Positions 43,416-52,655 are shown, numbered from the stretch's first letter. The stretch is DNA of 64,000 bases from Nocardia anocheti (GCF_029675105.1 NZ_JAQQFV010000013.1:62001-126000); one strand, 5' to 3'. Numbers and translations: made by a program. The notes: a model not told the origin generated them from the sequence alone.

Positions 43416-44978
43416 TTGACGACGACCGTGACCCGACGGGGCCCGCATGAGGCCCGGGTGCGACCGGGGCTGGTGCTGGCTCTGGTCTGCACCGCGATAT
43501 TCATGCTCATGCTCGACGCCATGGTCGTATCGGCGGCCCTGGCCGATATCCGCGCCGATTTCGGGAGCTCCCTCGACGGGCTGCAGTGGGTGATCGACGC
43601 GTATTCGATTCCGCTGGCGGGGCTGCTGCTCACCTTCGCCACCGCCGGGGATCGGTTCGGGCGTCGGCGCATGTTCCTGGCGGGGATGGCGGTGTTCACC
43701 GCCGCCTCGCTGGGGTTGACGCTCACCGAGACCATCCTGCAGCTCGATATTCTGCGGGCGGTCCAATCCGTCGGCGCCGCACTGCTGTTCGCCACCGCGC
43801 TGCCGCTGCTGGCGGTCGCCTATCCCGAGGTCGGCGCCCGGGCGCGGGCCATCGGGATCTACAGCGCCGTGATGGCCGCGGCCTCGGTCGCGGGACCGGT
43901 GGTCGGGGGTCTGCTGGTGACCCACTTCGGGTGGCGTTCCATCTTCCTGATCAATGTGCCGATCGGCATCGTGGTGCTCGCGGTGGCGGCGGTGCGGCTG
44001 CCGGAGTCGGCGCGGGCCGGTGACCCCCGTACCGACTGGCTCGGCTCCGCGCTGCTCACCGCCGGTCTGGTCGCGGGGGTGTTCGGACTGACCAGGGGCA
44101 ACGCGCTGGGCTGGAGTTCGCCCGCCGTACTCGCCCTCGGTGCGGCCGCGCTGGTGCTGTTGACCGCGTTCATGATCCGACAGTTCCGCACCGACCATCC
44201 CCTGTTCGATGTGACGATGATGCGCAAGCCGGGCTTCGCCGGTGTCGCCATCGTCTCGGTGGCGCACATGGCCACGCTGATGGCCGCGGTCAACTATCTG
44301 GCGGTGTTCCTGATCGGCACCATGGACTACTCGGCCTTGCAGATGGGGGTGCGGCTGCTGCCGATCAGCCTGGCCGCGCTGGTCACCGCCGCGACGGCGC
44401 CCGCGCTGCTGAAGAGGGTGCCGATCGCGGTGTCGATCCCGACGACCATGGGTCTGGTGGCGCTCGGCATGGTGCTGCTCGGCCGCGTCGAGGCCGGGGA
44501 TTCCTGGACGCATTTCGTCCCGGCCATGCTGATCGGCGGCGTGGGACTCGGCGCGATCACCGCGATCAGCCAGGCCGCGGCGCTGACCTTCGCCCCTGCG
44601 GAGAAGGCCGGAATGGCGAGCGCGACCTTCGGCACGCTGCGGCAGATCGGCCTGGCCCTCGGTGTCGCCGGGCTCGGCGCGATCTTCGCCGACGCCGCGG
44701 GTGCCGAGGCCGAACGGGGGCTGGCGACCCTGCCGGTGGTGGTGCCGGGGCCGATGCGCGCCGAGTTCGTCGACGGTGTCGGCGCGGGCGCGGGCGGCGA
44801 GGTGGCCTCGGCGGTGCCGCCGCAGTTCGCCGCGCTGACGGACACGCTCGCCGACATCGCCAGGGACGGCGCGGTCGCCGGTCTGAACGCGGTCTCGACG
44901 TCCGGGGCCCTGCTGGGACTCGCCGCCGCGCTGGTCGCCGCGGTCGCGTTCCGGCTGGGCGGTCGCCGGGCGGACTAG
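43416..44978 (+). CDS. MFS transporter, DHA2 (14-TM) type
   Basis: A 520-residue exporter: first helix ALVCTAIFMLMLDAMVVSAAL, motif A GDRFGRRRMFLAGMAVF, motif C-like VAGPVVGGLLV, and FGWRSIFLINVPIG. About 14 hydrophobic segments are present, with a hydrophilic loop near residues 430-470. The TTG start has AGGAG 7 bases upstream. It is followed directly and convergently by an AraC regulator, which might control it. Drug or metabolite efflux is expected; substrate unknown. Confidence 0.92.
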   Translation: MTTTVTRRGPHEARVRPGLVLALVCTAIFMLMLDAMVVSAALADIRADFGSSLDGLQWVIDAYSIPLAGLLLTFATAGDRFGRRRMFLAGMAVFTAASLGLTLTETILQLDILRAVQSVGAALLFATALPLLAVAYPEVGARARAIGIYSAVMAAASVAGPVVGGLLVTHFGWRSIFLINVPIGIVVLAVAAVRLPESARAGDPRTDWLGSALLTAGLVAGVFGLTRGNALGWSSPAVLALGAAALVLLTAFMIRQFRTDHPLFDVTMMRKPGFAGVAIVSVAHMATLMAAVNYLAVFLIGTMDYSALQMGVRLLPISLAALVTAATAPALLKRVPIAVSIPTTMGLVALGMVLLGRVEAGDSWTHFVPAMLIGGVGLGAITAISQAAALTFAPAEKAGMASATFGTLRQIGLALGVAGLGAIFADAAGAEAERGLATLPVVVPGPMRAEFVDGVGAGAGGEVASAVPPQFAALTDTLADIARDGAVAGLNAVSTSGALLGLAAALVAAVAFRLGGRRAD

Positions 44979-45746
44979 TCAGGACCGAGGGCCGGTCGGC
45001 ACCACCCCGTCGAAGTACGCGGCCGGGGTGGTGCCGATCTCGCGGCGGAAGGCCGCGATGAACGCGCTGGCGGTCCGATAGCCGACCGCTTCGGCGACCC
45101 GCGAGATCGGCCGTCCGGCCGCCAGCAGCGGCAGGGCGGCATTGAGCCGTTCGTAGGTCCGCCAGCTCTCGAACCCCACGCCGGTCTCGGCTTTGAACCG
45201 GCGCGACAGTGTGCGCGCCGAGGCGCCGACCAGTCGTCCCCATTCGTCGAGACCTCGCGCATCGGCGGGGTCGGCGCGGATCGCGGCGGCCACCCGCGCG
45301 GCCGTCGGGTCGGTGGGCAGCACCGTCGGCAGCGTGGTCACCGACATGGGGGTGAGCAGATCCCAGAGCACCGCCTGCGCGCGTCGGCGCTGGTCGACGG
45401 CGTCTTCCGGCAGGGACACCAGATGCGACAGCAGTGGCCCGGTGAGGCCGGTGGCGTCGACGACCGTCGGGCCGGTCCAGCGCACCGGTGACTCGTCGGC
45501 CTCGAAGTAGAGCGAGAGCATCTCCGAGGTCGCGGTGGGAAATACCGCGTGCGCGACGCCACTGGGAATCCACAGCGCCCGGGAGCGCTGGACCACCCAG
45601 CGACAGTCCCCGGCCTCCATCGTCAGCACGCCGGTGGGCGCCCACGTGAGCTGCTGTTGCGGGTGGGTGTGCACCGTCGTGCCCTGGTTGGTGCCCAGCG
45701 GGACGACGATGCTCGGATAGTCCGCCAGATCGATGGTCGGATACAC
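44979..45746 (-). CDS. AraC-family regulator with cupin sensor domain
   Basis: From GTG 45746 (GAGAGG about 9 bases upstream; GTG 45755 possible) the product is 255 residues. The N-terminal half is a cupin (HTHPQQQLTWAPTGVLTME, RALWIPSGVAHAVFP) of the kind that binds small ligands. The C-terminal half holds two helix-turn-helix units (LDEWGRLVGASARTLSRRFKAETG; ISRVAEAVGYRTASAFIAAFRREIG). The gene abuts the MFS gene stop to stop. Confidence 0.92.
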   Translation of the reverse strand: MYPTIDLADYPSIVVPLGTNQGTTVHTHPQQQLTWAPTGVLTMEAGDCRWVVQRSRALWIPSGVAHAVFPTATSEMLSLYFEADESPVRWTGPTVVDATGLTGPLLSHLVSLPEDAVDQRRRAQAVLWDLLTPMSVTTLPTVLPTDPTAARVAAAIRADPADARGLDEWGRLVGASARTLSRRFKAETGVGFESWRTYERLNAALPLLAAGRPISRVAEAVGYRTASAFIAAFRREIGTTPAAYFDGVVPTGPRS

Positions 45747-45760
45747 AGCGGCCACGCCTC

Positions 45761-45931
45761 TCAGTCGCGCTTGGGTTTGCGGCCCGCCTGTTCCAGGGCC
45801 AGGCGCAGGGCGTATTCGATCTGGGAGTTGACGCTGCGCAGGTCGTCGGCCGCCCACTTGGCGAGTGCCTCGTGGACGGCCGGATCGAGCCGCAGCAGGA
45901 CCTTCTTGGGTTCCTTCTTCTGCGCGGTCAT
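45761..45931 (-). CDS. Small Arc-like ribbon-helix-helix protein (56 residues)
   Basis: A 56-codon ORF starting 7 bases after the SPFH stop. It reads as a ribbon-helix-helix DNA-binding protein: basic N-terminus (MTAQKKEPKK), beta strand VLLRLDP, helix A VHEALAKWAADD, then LRSVNSQIEYALRLALEQAG, which matches the N-x-Q-I-E-Y-AL pattern of Arc-type proteins, and a basic tail. It may repress its own SPFH operon through the GATATC boxes upstream. It could instead be an orphan antitoxin; no toxin gene is next to it. Confidence 0.87.
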   Translation of the reverse strand: MTAQKKEPKKVLLRLDPAVHEALAKWAADDLRSVNSQIEYALRLALEQAGRKPKRD

Positions 45932-45938
45932 GGAGCGC

Positions 45939-46826
45939 TCAGGCGTAGAGGGACCCGGTGTTGACCACCGGCTGGGTGGCGCGGTCGCCGCACAGCACGA
46001 CCAGCAGGTTGGAGACCATGGCCGCCTTGCGTTCCTCGTCGAGTTCGACGGTGCCCGCTTCGGCGAGCCGGTCCAGGGCCAGGCCGACCATGCCCACCGC
46101 GCCCTCGACGATGTGGGTGCGGGCGGCGACGACCTGGGCGGCCTGCTGACGCACCAGCATCGCCTGGGCGATCTCGGGGGCGTAGGCGAGGTGGGTGATG
46201 CGCGCCTCGATGACCTCGATCCCCGCGGTGAGCGTGCGCTCGCGCAGTTCCACGGTGAGTTCCTCGGCCACTTCGGCGCCGTCGCGCAGGCTGGTGCGGT
46301 TGTCGTCGTGGGCGTCGTAGGGGTGGGTGGTGGCCAGGTGGCGCACCGCCGCCTCGGACTGGGTCTCGACGTACTCCTCGTAGTCGTCCACGGCGAAGGC
46401 GGCCTTGAAGCTGTCGACCACCTTGTAGACGACCACCGCCGCGATCTCCACCGGGTTACCGTCGGCGTCGTTGACCTTGAGCTTCTGGGTCTCGAAGTTG
46501 CGCACCCGCAGCGAGATCGACTTACGGTCGGCCAGCGGCACCACCGAGTAGAAACCGGGCTCGCTGACCGACCCGATGTAGCGGCCGAAGAACGTGATGA
46601 CCTTGGCCTCGTTGGGGTCGACGATGATCAGCCCCGTCGCCAGCAGCAGCACGACGACCGCCGCGAACACCGCGACTCCCGCGCCCGTCCAGGCCAGGGC
46701 GCCCCCGTCGTGCTGGGTGGCGGCGATGAACGCGACGACGGCGACCGCGGCGAAGACCAGGGTGAGCACCAGCCACCCCAGCAAGACGACGAACCCGTTG
46801 ACGCGGAATGCGGTCCGCAGCTCCAT
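45939..46826 (-). CDS. SPFH/Band 7 (slipin/stomatin-like) membrane protein
   Basis: The 295-residue protein has two N-terminal membrane helices (about 10-35 and 45-66), then the SPFH domain (VDPNEAKVITFFGRYIGSVSEPGFYSVVPL, DADGNPVEIAAVVVYKVVD, LRERTLTAGIEVIEARITHLAYAPEIAQAML) and a short C-terminal helix. Such proteins form large ring or cage oligomers that organise membranes. The family often pairs with a small ribbon-helix-helix gene, as here. The ATG follows GGGAGGA. Three GATATC-like boxes overlap the promoter/leader region. Confidence 0.93.
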   Translation of the reverse strand: MELRTAFRVNGFVVLLGWLVLTLVFAAVAVVAFIAATQHDGGALAWTGAGVAVFAAVVVLLLATGLIIVDPNEAKVITFFGRYIGSVSEPGFYSVVPLADRKSISLRVRNFETQKLKVNDADGNPVEIAAVVVYKVVDSFKAAFAVDDYEEYVETQSEAAVRHLATTHPYDAHDDNRTSLRDGAEVAEELTVELRERTLTAGIEVIEARITHLAYAPEIAQAMLVRQQAAQVVAARTHIVEGAVGMVGLALDRLAEAGTVELDEERKAAMVSNLLVVLCGDRATQPVVNTGSLYA

Positions 46827-46837
46827 GACATCCTCCC

Positions 46838-46864
46838 GATATCTGAGTGATATCACCAAGATAG
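46838..46864 (-). promoter_or_regulatory. Three phased GATATC-type boxes, possible RHH operator
   Basis: GATATC at 46838-46843, GATATC at 46849-46854 and GATAG at 46860-46864 repeat every 11 bases, one DNA turn. They lie 12-38 bases upstream of the SPFH start, next to its Shine-Dalgarno. Arc/MetJ-type repressors bind such arrays. Autoregulation is inferred. Confidence 0.45.
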
Positions 46865-46904
46865 TAGATGCCACCCGAATCGGCAAGATCGGACATTCCG
46901 GATG

Positions 46905-48257
46905 TCAGGCGGGGGCGATATTGCGGTTGAAGCGGAACATGTTGCGCGGGTCGTGGATTCGCTTGAGTTCGGCCAGCCGACGCAGCGTCGCCGGGCCGTA
47001 GCCGCCGCTGGTCTGCGCGGGACCGGCGGCCGCGCCCGCACCGTAGAGGAAGTTCGGGCTGTGCCCGATCGTCCACGGCGCCAAGGCTTCCCGCACGGCC
47101 GTCAGGTCGGCGGGTTCGGCGTCGCCGTCGGCGCCGGTGATCACCCGCACGACGTAGGCGGCGTCGCGGTGGTCGATCGCGCTGTCGCCGTGGCGCAGGG
47201 CGCCGCCGAGGTGCCGGATGTCGACGACCGCGTCCACCGGGCCGCCGGGCGCGGTGAGTTCGCGCAGCGCGGTCAGGGCCGCCGGGGTGAGGTCGGCGAG
47301 CAGGGCGTTGGTGGCGGCGTAGGCGTGTGGGAAGTCGGGATCGCTGTGGATCGTGTGCGATTCGGTGTAGGGCATGGTGCGCAGGTCGTCACGCACCCGG
47401 TCGCCGAGGGCGCGCAGCGGCGCGACCAGTCGCTCCCCCTCCTCGACGCTGCCGTGGAAGGCGATCCGGATCGAGGCGAGGTGTTTGCCGCGCACCGGTT
47501 CCGGCACGGCGGGGATGTCGGGGTAGGTGAGGACGGCGACGGTGGAGGTGAGGGTGTCGGGCAGTGTCGCCGTCCACTGCCGCCATGTCTCCAGCGCGGT
47601 GTCGACGAGGTCGGTGGCGAAGATCAGCTGACCGCCGTAGACCTCGGTGACCGGGACCAGGTCGAGTTCGAGGCCGGTCACCACGCCGAAATTGCCGCCG
47701 GTGCCGAGGACGGCGTCGAACAGGTCGTCACCCGGGGTGAGGGTGCGCATCCGGCCGTCGGCGGTGACCAGTTCGATCGCGCGCACATGGTCGGCGGCGT
47801 AACCGAATTCGCGTCCGAGCAGGCCGAGTCCGCCGCCGAGCACGTACCCGACGACACCCACCGACGGTGAGGACCCGTTCAACGGCGCCAATCCGTGGGC
47901 CGCGGCAGCCTCGACCAACGCGCCCGCCCGCACTCCGGCACCGATCCGGGCGGTCCTGGCGTCGGGGTCCACGGTGATGGCGGACATGCGCGTGGTCGTG
48001 ATGAGCACGCCGGTGTCGGCGGCCACCGAGAGTCCGTGACCGGTGGCCTGCACGGCGACGGGAAGGTGGTGCCGGGCCGCGTATTCGACGGCGGCGCGCA
48101 CGTCCTCGGCGGTGGCCGCGCCGACGACCAGGGCGGGGCGATGGGTGTAGGCGGTCTGGAAGCCCGCGATCTCCTCCTCGTAGCCGGTCTGGCCGGGGCG
48201 GAACACCGGTCCGAGGGTGTGGGGCGTCTCGACGGTCTGCGCTGCGTTCTCTGTCAT
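46905..48257 (-). CDS. FAD-binding oxidoreductase (berberine-bridge-enzyme-like)
   Basis: A 450-residue flavoenzyme with a PCMH-type FAD domain (PALVVGAATAEDVRAAVEYA, VQATGHGLSVAADTGVLITTTRM, PSVGVVGYVLGGGLGLLGREFG) and a C-terminal BBE segment (KRIHDPRNMFRFNRNI). The His in ATGHG is where covalent flavin attachment occurs in the family. These enzymes oxidise alcohols, sugars or secondary metabolites with O2. It is divergent from a LysR regulator with a 70-base gap, suggesting substrate-controlled expression. Confidence 0.92.
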   Translation of the reverse strand: MTENAAQTVETPHTLGPVFRPGQTGYEEEIAGFQTAYTHRPALVVGAATAEDVRAAVEYAARHHLPVAVQATGHGLSVAADTGVLITTTRMSAITVDPDARTARIGAGVRAGALVEAAAAHGLAPLNGSSPSVGVVGYVLGGGLGLLGREFGYAADHVRAIELVTADGRMRTLTPGDDLFDAVLGTGGNFGVVTGLELDLVPVTEVYGGQLIFATDLVDTALETWRQWTATLPDTLTSTVAVLTYPDIPAVPEPVRGKHLASIRIAFHGSVEEGERLVAPLRALGDRVRDDLRTMPYTESHTIHSDPDFPHAYAATNALLADLTPAALTALRELTAPGGPVDAVVDIRHLGGALRHGDSAIDHRDAAYVVRVITGADGDAEPADLTAVREALAPWTIGHSPNFLYGAGAAAGPAQTSGGYGPATLRRLAELKRIHDPRNMFRFNRNIAPA

Positions 48258-48314
48258 GACTCCACCCTGCGCGCGGCCGAAGCAGAAGTACAACAGATAG
48301 TTCTTCTCGTTCCT

Positions 48315-48329
48315 ATAATCGATCATTAT
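48315..48329. promoter_or_regulatory. T-N11-A palindrome at the LysR gene start
   Basis: ATAATCGATCATTAT (arms ATAAT/ATTAT) fits the LysR T-N11-A rule and covers the LysR start codon at 48328. TATAAT (48314-48319) is a consensus -10 lying 8 bases before the ATG, so the regulator would block its own promoter. Confidence 0.42.
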
Positions 48330-49233
48330 GGAATTGCGGCAGCTGCGGTACTTCGTGACCGTCGTCGACGAGGGCGGCTTCACCCGGGCGGCCGAGCGCC
48401 TGCACCTGACCCAGCCGGGGCTCAGCGCGCAGATCCGCCAACTCGAACGCGAGCTCGGCCAGCGGCTGCTCGACCGTGGCGCCCGCGTCGTCACCCCGAC
48501 CGAGGTGGGTCTCGCGGTCCTGGAGCACGCGCGGGCCGCGCTCGCCGCCACGGATCGGATCACCGCCACGGTGCAGGAGTTCACCGGGTTGCTGCGCGGA
48601 CATGTGCGGCTGGGCGTCATCTCGGGGGCCGCCACCGAGGAGTTCGATATCGCCCGGGTGCTCGCCGACTTCCACGACGATCATCCACGGGTCGGGATCA
48701 GTCTCACCGAGGACACCGCCGAGAACATGCTCGACGCCCTCGACCGCGACGAGCTCGACATCGCCCTGGTCGGCCTGACCGGCGCCCCACCGCGCCCCGG
48801 CATCGAACTCGACGTGATCCTGGAGACCCCCCTGGTGGCCGCCGTCGCCCGCGACGCGCCCGGCCCTACCGACACCATCACCCTCGCCGAACTCGCCGAC
48901 CAGCAACTCAGCTGCCTCCCGCGCGGCACCGGCCTGCGCGGGGTCTTCGAACGCACCTGCGCCGCAGCGGGTTTCACCCCGAACGTCGCGTTCGAGGCGG
49001 CCGCCCCCGCCCTGCTGTTGCGCCTGGCCGCGAGCGGTCTGGGCACCGCCGTGGTTCCAGCCCTCGGCGACGCCGTGCCCGCCGACATCCGGGTGCTCAC
49101 GATCGTCGAGCCCCGGATCACCGGTCGACTCGCGCTGGCCTGGCGGGCCGACCGATCGGGCCGCCCGGCCGCGAAAGTCCTGCTCGGACAACTGCGTATC
49201 GCGCTGGGCGGCCGTGCGGCGGTGTCGCCGTAG
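48328..49233 (+). CDS. LysR-family transcriptional regulator
   Basis: The 301-residue protein has the LysR N-terminal winged helix (MELRQLRYFVTVVDEGGFTRAAERLHLTQPGLSAQIRQLERELG) and a type 2 periplasmic-fold sensor domain from about residue 90 to the end. No Shine-Dalgarno; a TATAAT 8 bases upstream suggests a leaderless or nearly leaderless mRNA. Divergent from the FAD oxidase and presumably its regulator. Confidence 0.93.
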   Translation: MELRQLRYFVTVVDEGGFTRAAERLHLTQPGLSAQIRQLERELGQRLLDRGARVVTPTEVGLAVLEHARAALAATDRITATVQEFTGLLRGHVRLGVISGAATEEFDIARVLADFHDDHPRVGISLTEDTAENMLDALDRDELDIALVGLTGAPPRPGIELDVILETPLVAAVARDAPGPTDTITLAELADQQLSCLPRGTGLRGVFERTCAAAGFTPNVAFEAAAPALLLRLAASGLGTAVVPALGDAVPADIRVLTIVEPRITGRLALAWRADRSGRPAAKVLLGQLRIALGGRAAVSP

Positions 49234-49403
49234 ACACACGAATGGTCGAGCGACCCTGGGTGTCGAGGCGGGCACCACCGCATCCTCGGCACAGCGGGAC
49301 CAGGTGTCGCGGGCCGAGCACACCAGCTGTCACCGCGGATGTCGGGCAGCACGACACGAAGGTCGTCGGCCCGCACAGTGTGGCGCCCAGCGAGCGACGT
49401 CGA

Positions 49404-50300
49404 TCACCCGGCCGACTTCGTCGCCAGCGCGCAGGCGCGGACGTAACCCTGGACCAGCGGGCGGTCGTCGTCGCGGCGCCAGGCGAGGGCCAGCGCGCAC
49501 GGGCTGAGGCCGGTGACCGGGCGGGTCACCACGCCGTCGTGGGCGACCAGCGGGGCGTTGCCCGCGGCGAGCAGGACGACACCGTCGCCGTTGACCAGCG
49601 CCTCGTAGGTCTCTTCCGTGCTCGACACCTCCGCGCCGATGATCGGTGCACGTCCGGCGCGCGCGTCGAGCGCCAGCCAGTAGTCACGCAACTCTCCCGC
49701 CGAGGCGGGCAGCGCGAGGAACGGTTCGGTGAGCAGATCCGCGAAGTCGATCCGGTCCTGTCCGGCGAGTCGATGACCGGCCGGGAGCGCGACCAGGCGC
49801 GGTTCGGTGGCCACCACCAGCCAGCGGTAGCGCTGTGCCTCGGCCAGCGGCAGCCAGACGAAGGCGACATCGGTGGTGGCGTCGGCCAGACCGGCGGTGG
49901 GGTCCTCCCAGCCGATCTGGCGCAGCACCGGTTTCGCGGCGGGAAAGGCGGCGGTGAACCGGGAGCGGACGGCGGGCAGCAGGCCGCGCCCGGGGCTGGT
50001 GCTGATCCCGATCGCCAGACTCGCCTGCTGCGCGGCTTTGGCGGACGCCACCTCCGCTTCGGCGGTGGTCCACGCCTCGAGCACGCGGCGCGCATGCGGG
50101 AGCAGCGCCTCGCCCACCGGTGTCAGGGCCACCGAGCGGGTGTCGCGGGAGAACAGGGCGGCGCCGAGCTGGTGCTCGAGTTTGCGGATCTGTTTGCTCA
50201 GCGCGGGCTGGGAGACGTACAGGCTCTCCGCGGCGGCGGTGAAGTTCAGCCGCTCGGCCACCGCGACGAAGTAGCGCAGATCCCGCCCGTGCACATCCAT
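49404..50300 (-). CDS. LysR-family transcriptional regulator
   Basis: From ATG 50300 the protein is 298 residues (TTG 50306 also open) with the LysR helix-turn-helix RDLRYFVAVAERLNFTAAAESLYVSQPALSKQIRKLE and a sensor domain. It is divergent from a short-chain dehydrogenase (95-base gap) and has a palindrome over its start codon. Between this gene and the previous LysR gene are 170 bases in which I see nothing. It probably controls the dehydrogenase. Confidence 0.92.
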   Translation of the reverse strand: MDVHGRDLRYFVAVAERLNFTAAAESLYVSQPALSKQIRKLEHQLGAALFSRDTRSVALTPVGEALLPHARRVLEAWTTAEAEVASAKAAQQASLAIGISTSPGRGLLPAVRSRFTAAFPAAKPVLRQIGWEDPTAGLADATTDVAFVWLPLAEAQRYRWLVVATEPRLVALPAGHRLAGQDRIDFADLLTEPFLALPASAGELRDYWLALDARAGRAPIIGAEVSSTEETYEALVNGDGVVLLAAGNAPLVAHDGVVTRPVTGLSPCALALAWRRDDDRPLVQGYVRACALATKSAG

Positions 50301-50313
50301 AACCAAGGGTTAT
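50299..50313. promoter_or_regulatory. T-N11-A palindrome at the second LysR gene start
   Basis: ATAACCAAGGGTTAT is a perfect palindrome with a 3-base centre, fits T-N11-A, and covers the start codon of the minus-strand LysR gene. Likely autoregulatory and SDR-controlling site. Confidence 0.48.
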
Positions 50314-50395
50314 CACACCGGGTCTTGGACGGCATCCCGGCGGCGGGCGCAGGATCGGTGACACAGCGAAACGAGCACCACACGAGGAGATTTCG

Positions 50396-51238
50396 ATGAG
50401 CACCCCCAAGATCTGGCTGGTCACCGGCGCGAGCAGCGGCTTCGGACGCGCGATCACGCGCGCGGCGATCGACGCGGGCGACACGGTGATCGCGGTGGCA
50501 CGGCGCACCGCCGCCCTCGACGACCTGGTCGCGGCGCATCCCGACCGGATCGAGGCCATCGCCCTCGACGTCACCGAGACCGACCGGGTCGAGGCCGTCG
50601 TCGCCGATATCGTCGCCCGGCACGGACGGATCGACGTGCTGGTCAACAATGCGGGCCGCACCCATGTCGGGGCGGTCGAGGAGACCACCGACGCCGAGTT
50701 GCGCGCCCTGTTCGACCTGCACGTCTTCGGTCCGGCCGCGCTGACCCGCGCGGTGCTGCCGCACATGCGGGCCCGACGCAGCGGGGCGATCGTGCAGATG
50801 AGCAGCGTCGGCGGGCAACTGTCCTTCGCCGGATTCGGCGCCTACAGCGCCACGAAGTTCGCACTGGAGGGCCTGTCGGAGGCATTGGCCGCCGAGGTCG
50901 AGCCCTATGGCATCACCGTGCTGATCGTCGAACCGGGCGCCTTCCGGACCGGACTGTTCGGGCCCGGCGCCGCCGCGTTCAGCACCGATTCGGGCGTCTA
51001 CACCGACACCGTGGGCTCGACCCGGGACATGGTGTCCGGCGGCGACGGCACCCAGGCGGGCGACCCCGCCAAGGCGGCGGCCGCGATCCGGGCGGCGTTG
51101 TCGGCGGAGAAGCCACCGCTGCGACTCACCCTCGGCGCCGACGCGGTGGACGCGGTCCTCGGCCACCTGGACGCGGTCCGCGACGACGTCACCACCTGGG
51201 AGGCGGTGTCGCGGGCGACCACCGTCGACGGGGAGTGA
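50396..51238 (+). CDS. Short-chain dehydrogenase/reductase (SDR)
   Basis: A 280-residue classical SDR: cofactor loop TGASSGFGRAI, DVT for the adenine ring, NNAG, catalytic Ser in MSSVGGQLS, and Tyr-Lys in YSATKFALEGL. Arg residues after strand 2 (ARRTAAL) suggest NADP preference. GAGGAG lies upstream of the ATG. It is a carbonyl or alcohol oxidoreductase of unknown substrate, divergent from and likely controlled by the LysR gene. Confidence 0.93.
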   Translation: MSTPKIWLVTGASSGFGRAITRAAIDAGDTVIAVARRTAALDDLVAAHPDRIEAIALDVTETDRVEAVVADIVARHGRIDVLVNNAGRTHVGAVEETTDAELRALFDLHVFGPAALTRAVLPHMRARRSGAIVQMSSVGGQLSFAGFGAYSATKFALEGLSEALAAEVEPYGITVLIVEPGAFRTGLFGPGAAAFSTDSGVYTDTVGSTRDMVSGGDGTQAGDPAKAAAAIRAALSAEKPPLRLTLGADAVDAVLGHLDAVRDDVTTWEAVSRATTVDGE

Positions 51239-51271
51239 CCCGTCCACCCGTGCCGGTCGCCCCACCGCCAC

Positions 51272-51712
51272 TCACGCTGCGCCGACCACCTCCCGCTCTC
51301 GACGCCCGACGGCCTCACGGACCACGAGGTACACCGGAAAGACCAAGGGCGACAACAGGATCACGCCGACCAGCAGCGGGCCCATCAGCACCGGATGCAG
51401 GCCGCGCCGACGGCTGTCGAGGTAGACCCAGCGACCGAGGAACAGGTCCCACGCGAGGATCTGCGCCCACAGTGCCGTGAGGATCGCGGGGTCGGCGGCG
51501 GCGTCGGTGATGGCGGACAGGGACGGGGACAGCACCAGCGCCCAGAGCGTGCCGAGCACGGGGACGGCGACGATCGCCCAGATCACCAAGGGCGCCAGCA
51601 CGATCCACGGCGAGCCGATGATCGTGCGGGTCCAGCGCCAGGTCGGCGCGAAGATCATCAGCGCCCAGAACGGGACGGTGACAGAGAACGACAGGTCGAA
51701 CAGCGTGCTCAT
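51272..51712 (-). CDS. ABA4-like membrane protein
   Basis: A 146-residue protein with four hydrophobic segments (about 5-25, 35-60, 75-95, 110-130) and the pattern LFDLSFSVTVPFWALMIFAP, AWDLFLGRWVYLDSRRRGLHP typical of ABA4-like proteins, a plant-related family of unknown bacterial function. Its ATG overlaps the previous stop by 4 bases (ATGA). It is the last gene of the operon repressed or activated by MerR. Confidence 0.8.
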   Translation of the reverse strand: MSTLFDLSFSVTVPFWALMIFAPTWRWTRTIIGSPWIVLAPLVIWAIVAVPVLGTLWALVLSPSLSAITDAAADPAILTALWAQILAWDLFLGRWVYLDSRRRGLHPVLMGPLLVGVILLSPLVFPVYLVVREAVGRREREVVGAA

Positions 51713-52655
51713 GCGATCGCCACCTTCCGGACACCGATCGCGCTCGCGACCGAGATACCCACTCCCACAACTACTCCGACCGCGATGACGGCGGCAGCGC
51801 CCAGCGTCGCCTGGTCGGGATGGATCAACGGCTGACCCCGCAGCGCCTGCCAGGTGAGCAGCGCCAGGACCGCGGCGTAGGCAGCCGCGGCGGTGAGCAC
51901 CAGCCCGAGCCGCGCCCGCGCCGCGCGCAGGATCGGCAGTCGCGGTGCCGCGAGCACCAGCAGCGCGGCGACCAGCGGCAGGACCTGCAGGGCGTGCATG
52001 CCGAAGAAATGCGGGACTCGCAGGTCGCCGTCGGTGGTGCTCCAGCCGGTCAGCGGCATGCCCGGAGTGCCGTCGGGGCGCCGACGGTGTGCGCGCCGAC
52101 GATGCCGTCGACCCCGGATTCGCGGCCGGGCATGAGATTGCCCAGCGCCAGCCCGGCCAGGGTGACGGCCAGCCCGAGCCGGATCGACCAGGTGATCGCC
52201 GCGTCACCGACGCGGGTGCGCCACAGCTGCACGGCCACCACCATGGTGGCCACGAAGAGCACGAGGATGGTGACGCCCATGGTGATCCACAGGATGCCGT
52301 CGAGGGTGGTCGTCATGTTGTAGTGGCTGCGCCTGCCGCGCACGACCTGCCCGAAGATGATCAGCTGCTCGACCGTGCCCGCGACGACGATGACCGTCGC
52401 CATCGCGTTCGTGAGCCGGGACGGCTTGGGCCGCAACGAGATCAACCAGGCCAGCGCGACGCTGTAGAGCACGAACGACAGCGCGAACTTGCCCGGCTTG
52501 AACCAGGCGGCCGCGCCGGTGATCACCCGGTCGTCGACCAGCATGCCGATCCCCGCGACGACGGCGAGCACGGCATTGACGGCGGCGAAGTACAGCAGTG
52601 GACGGTGCAGCGGGGCGCGACGACGTGGCAGCGCCTCGGCGATCTGGATGGACAT
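51709..52655 (-). pseudogene. Membrane protein gene split by a one-base frameshift
   Basis: Two frames encode consecutive parts of one polytopic membrane protein. Part 1 (52655 to 52050, 201 codons, GGGAGAG before ATG 52655) has five hydrophobic segments and is cut off after HTVGAP. Part 2 (52059 to 51709, 116 codons) starts at ATG inside the end of part 1 and continues with LTGWSTTDGDLRVPHFFGMHALQ. In intact relatives the join reads HTVGAPDGTPGMPLTGWS. One extra C in the run at 52075-52078 would restore the frame. It is either a sequencing error, a true mutation, or two coupled genes. Confidence 0.78.

Noticed and set aside
45761..45931. The 56-residue RHH protein as an antitoxin
   Set aside because: No toxin-like ORF lies next to it; its partner is a membrane SPFH protein.
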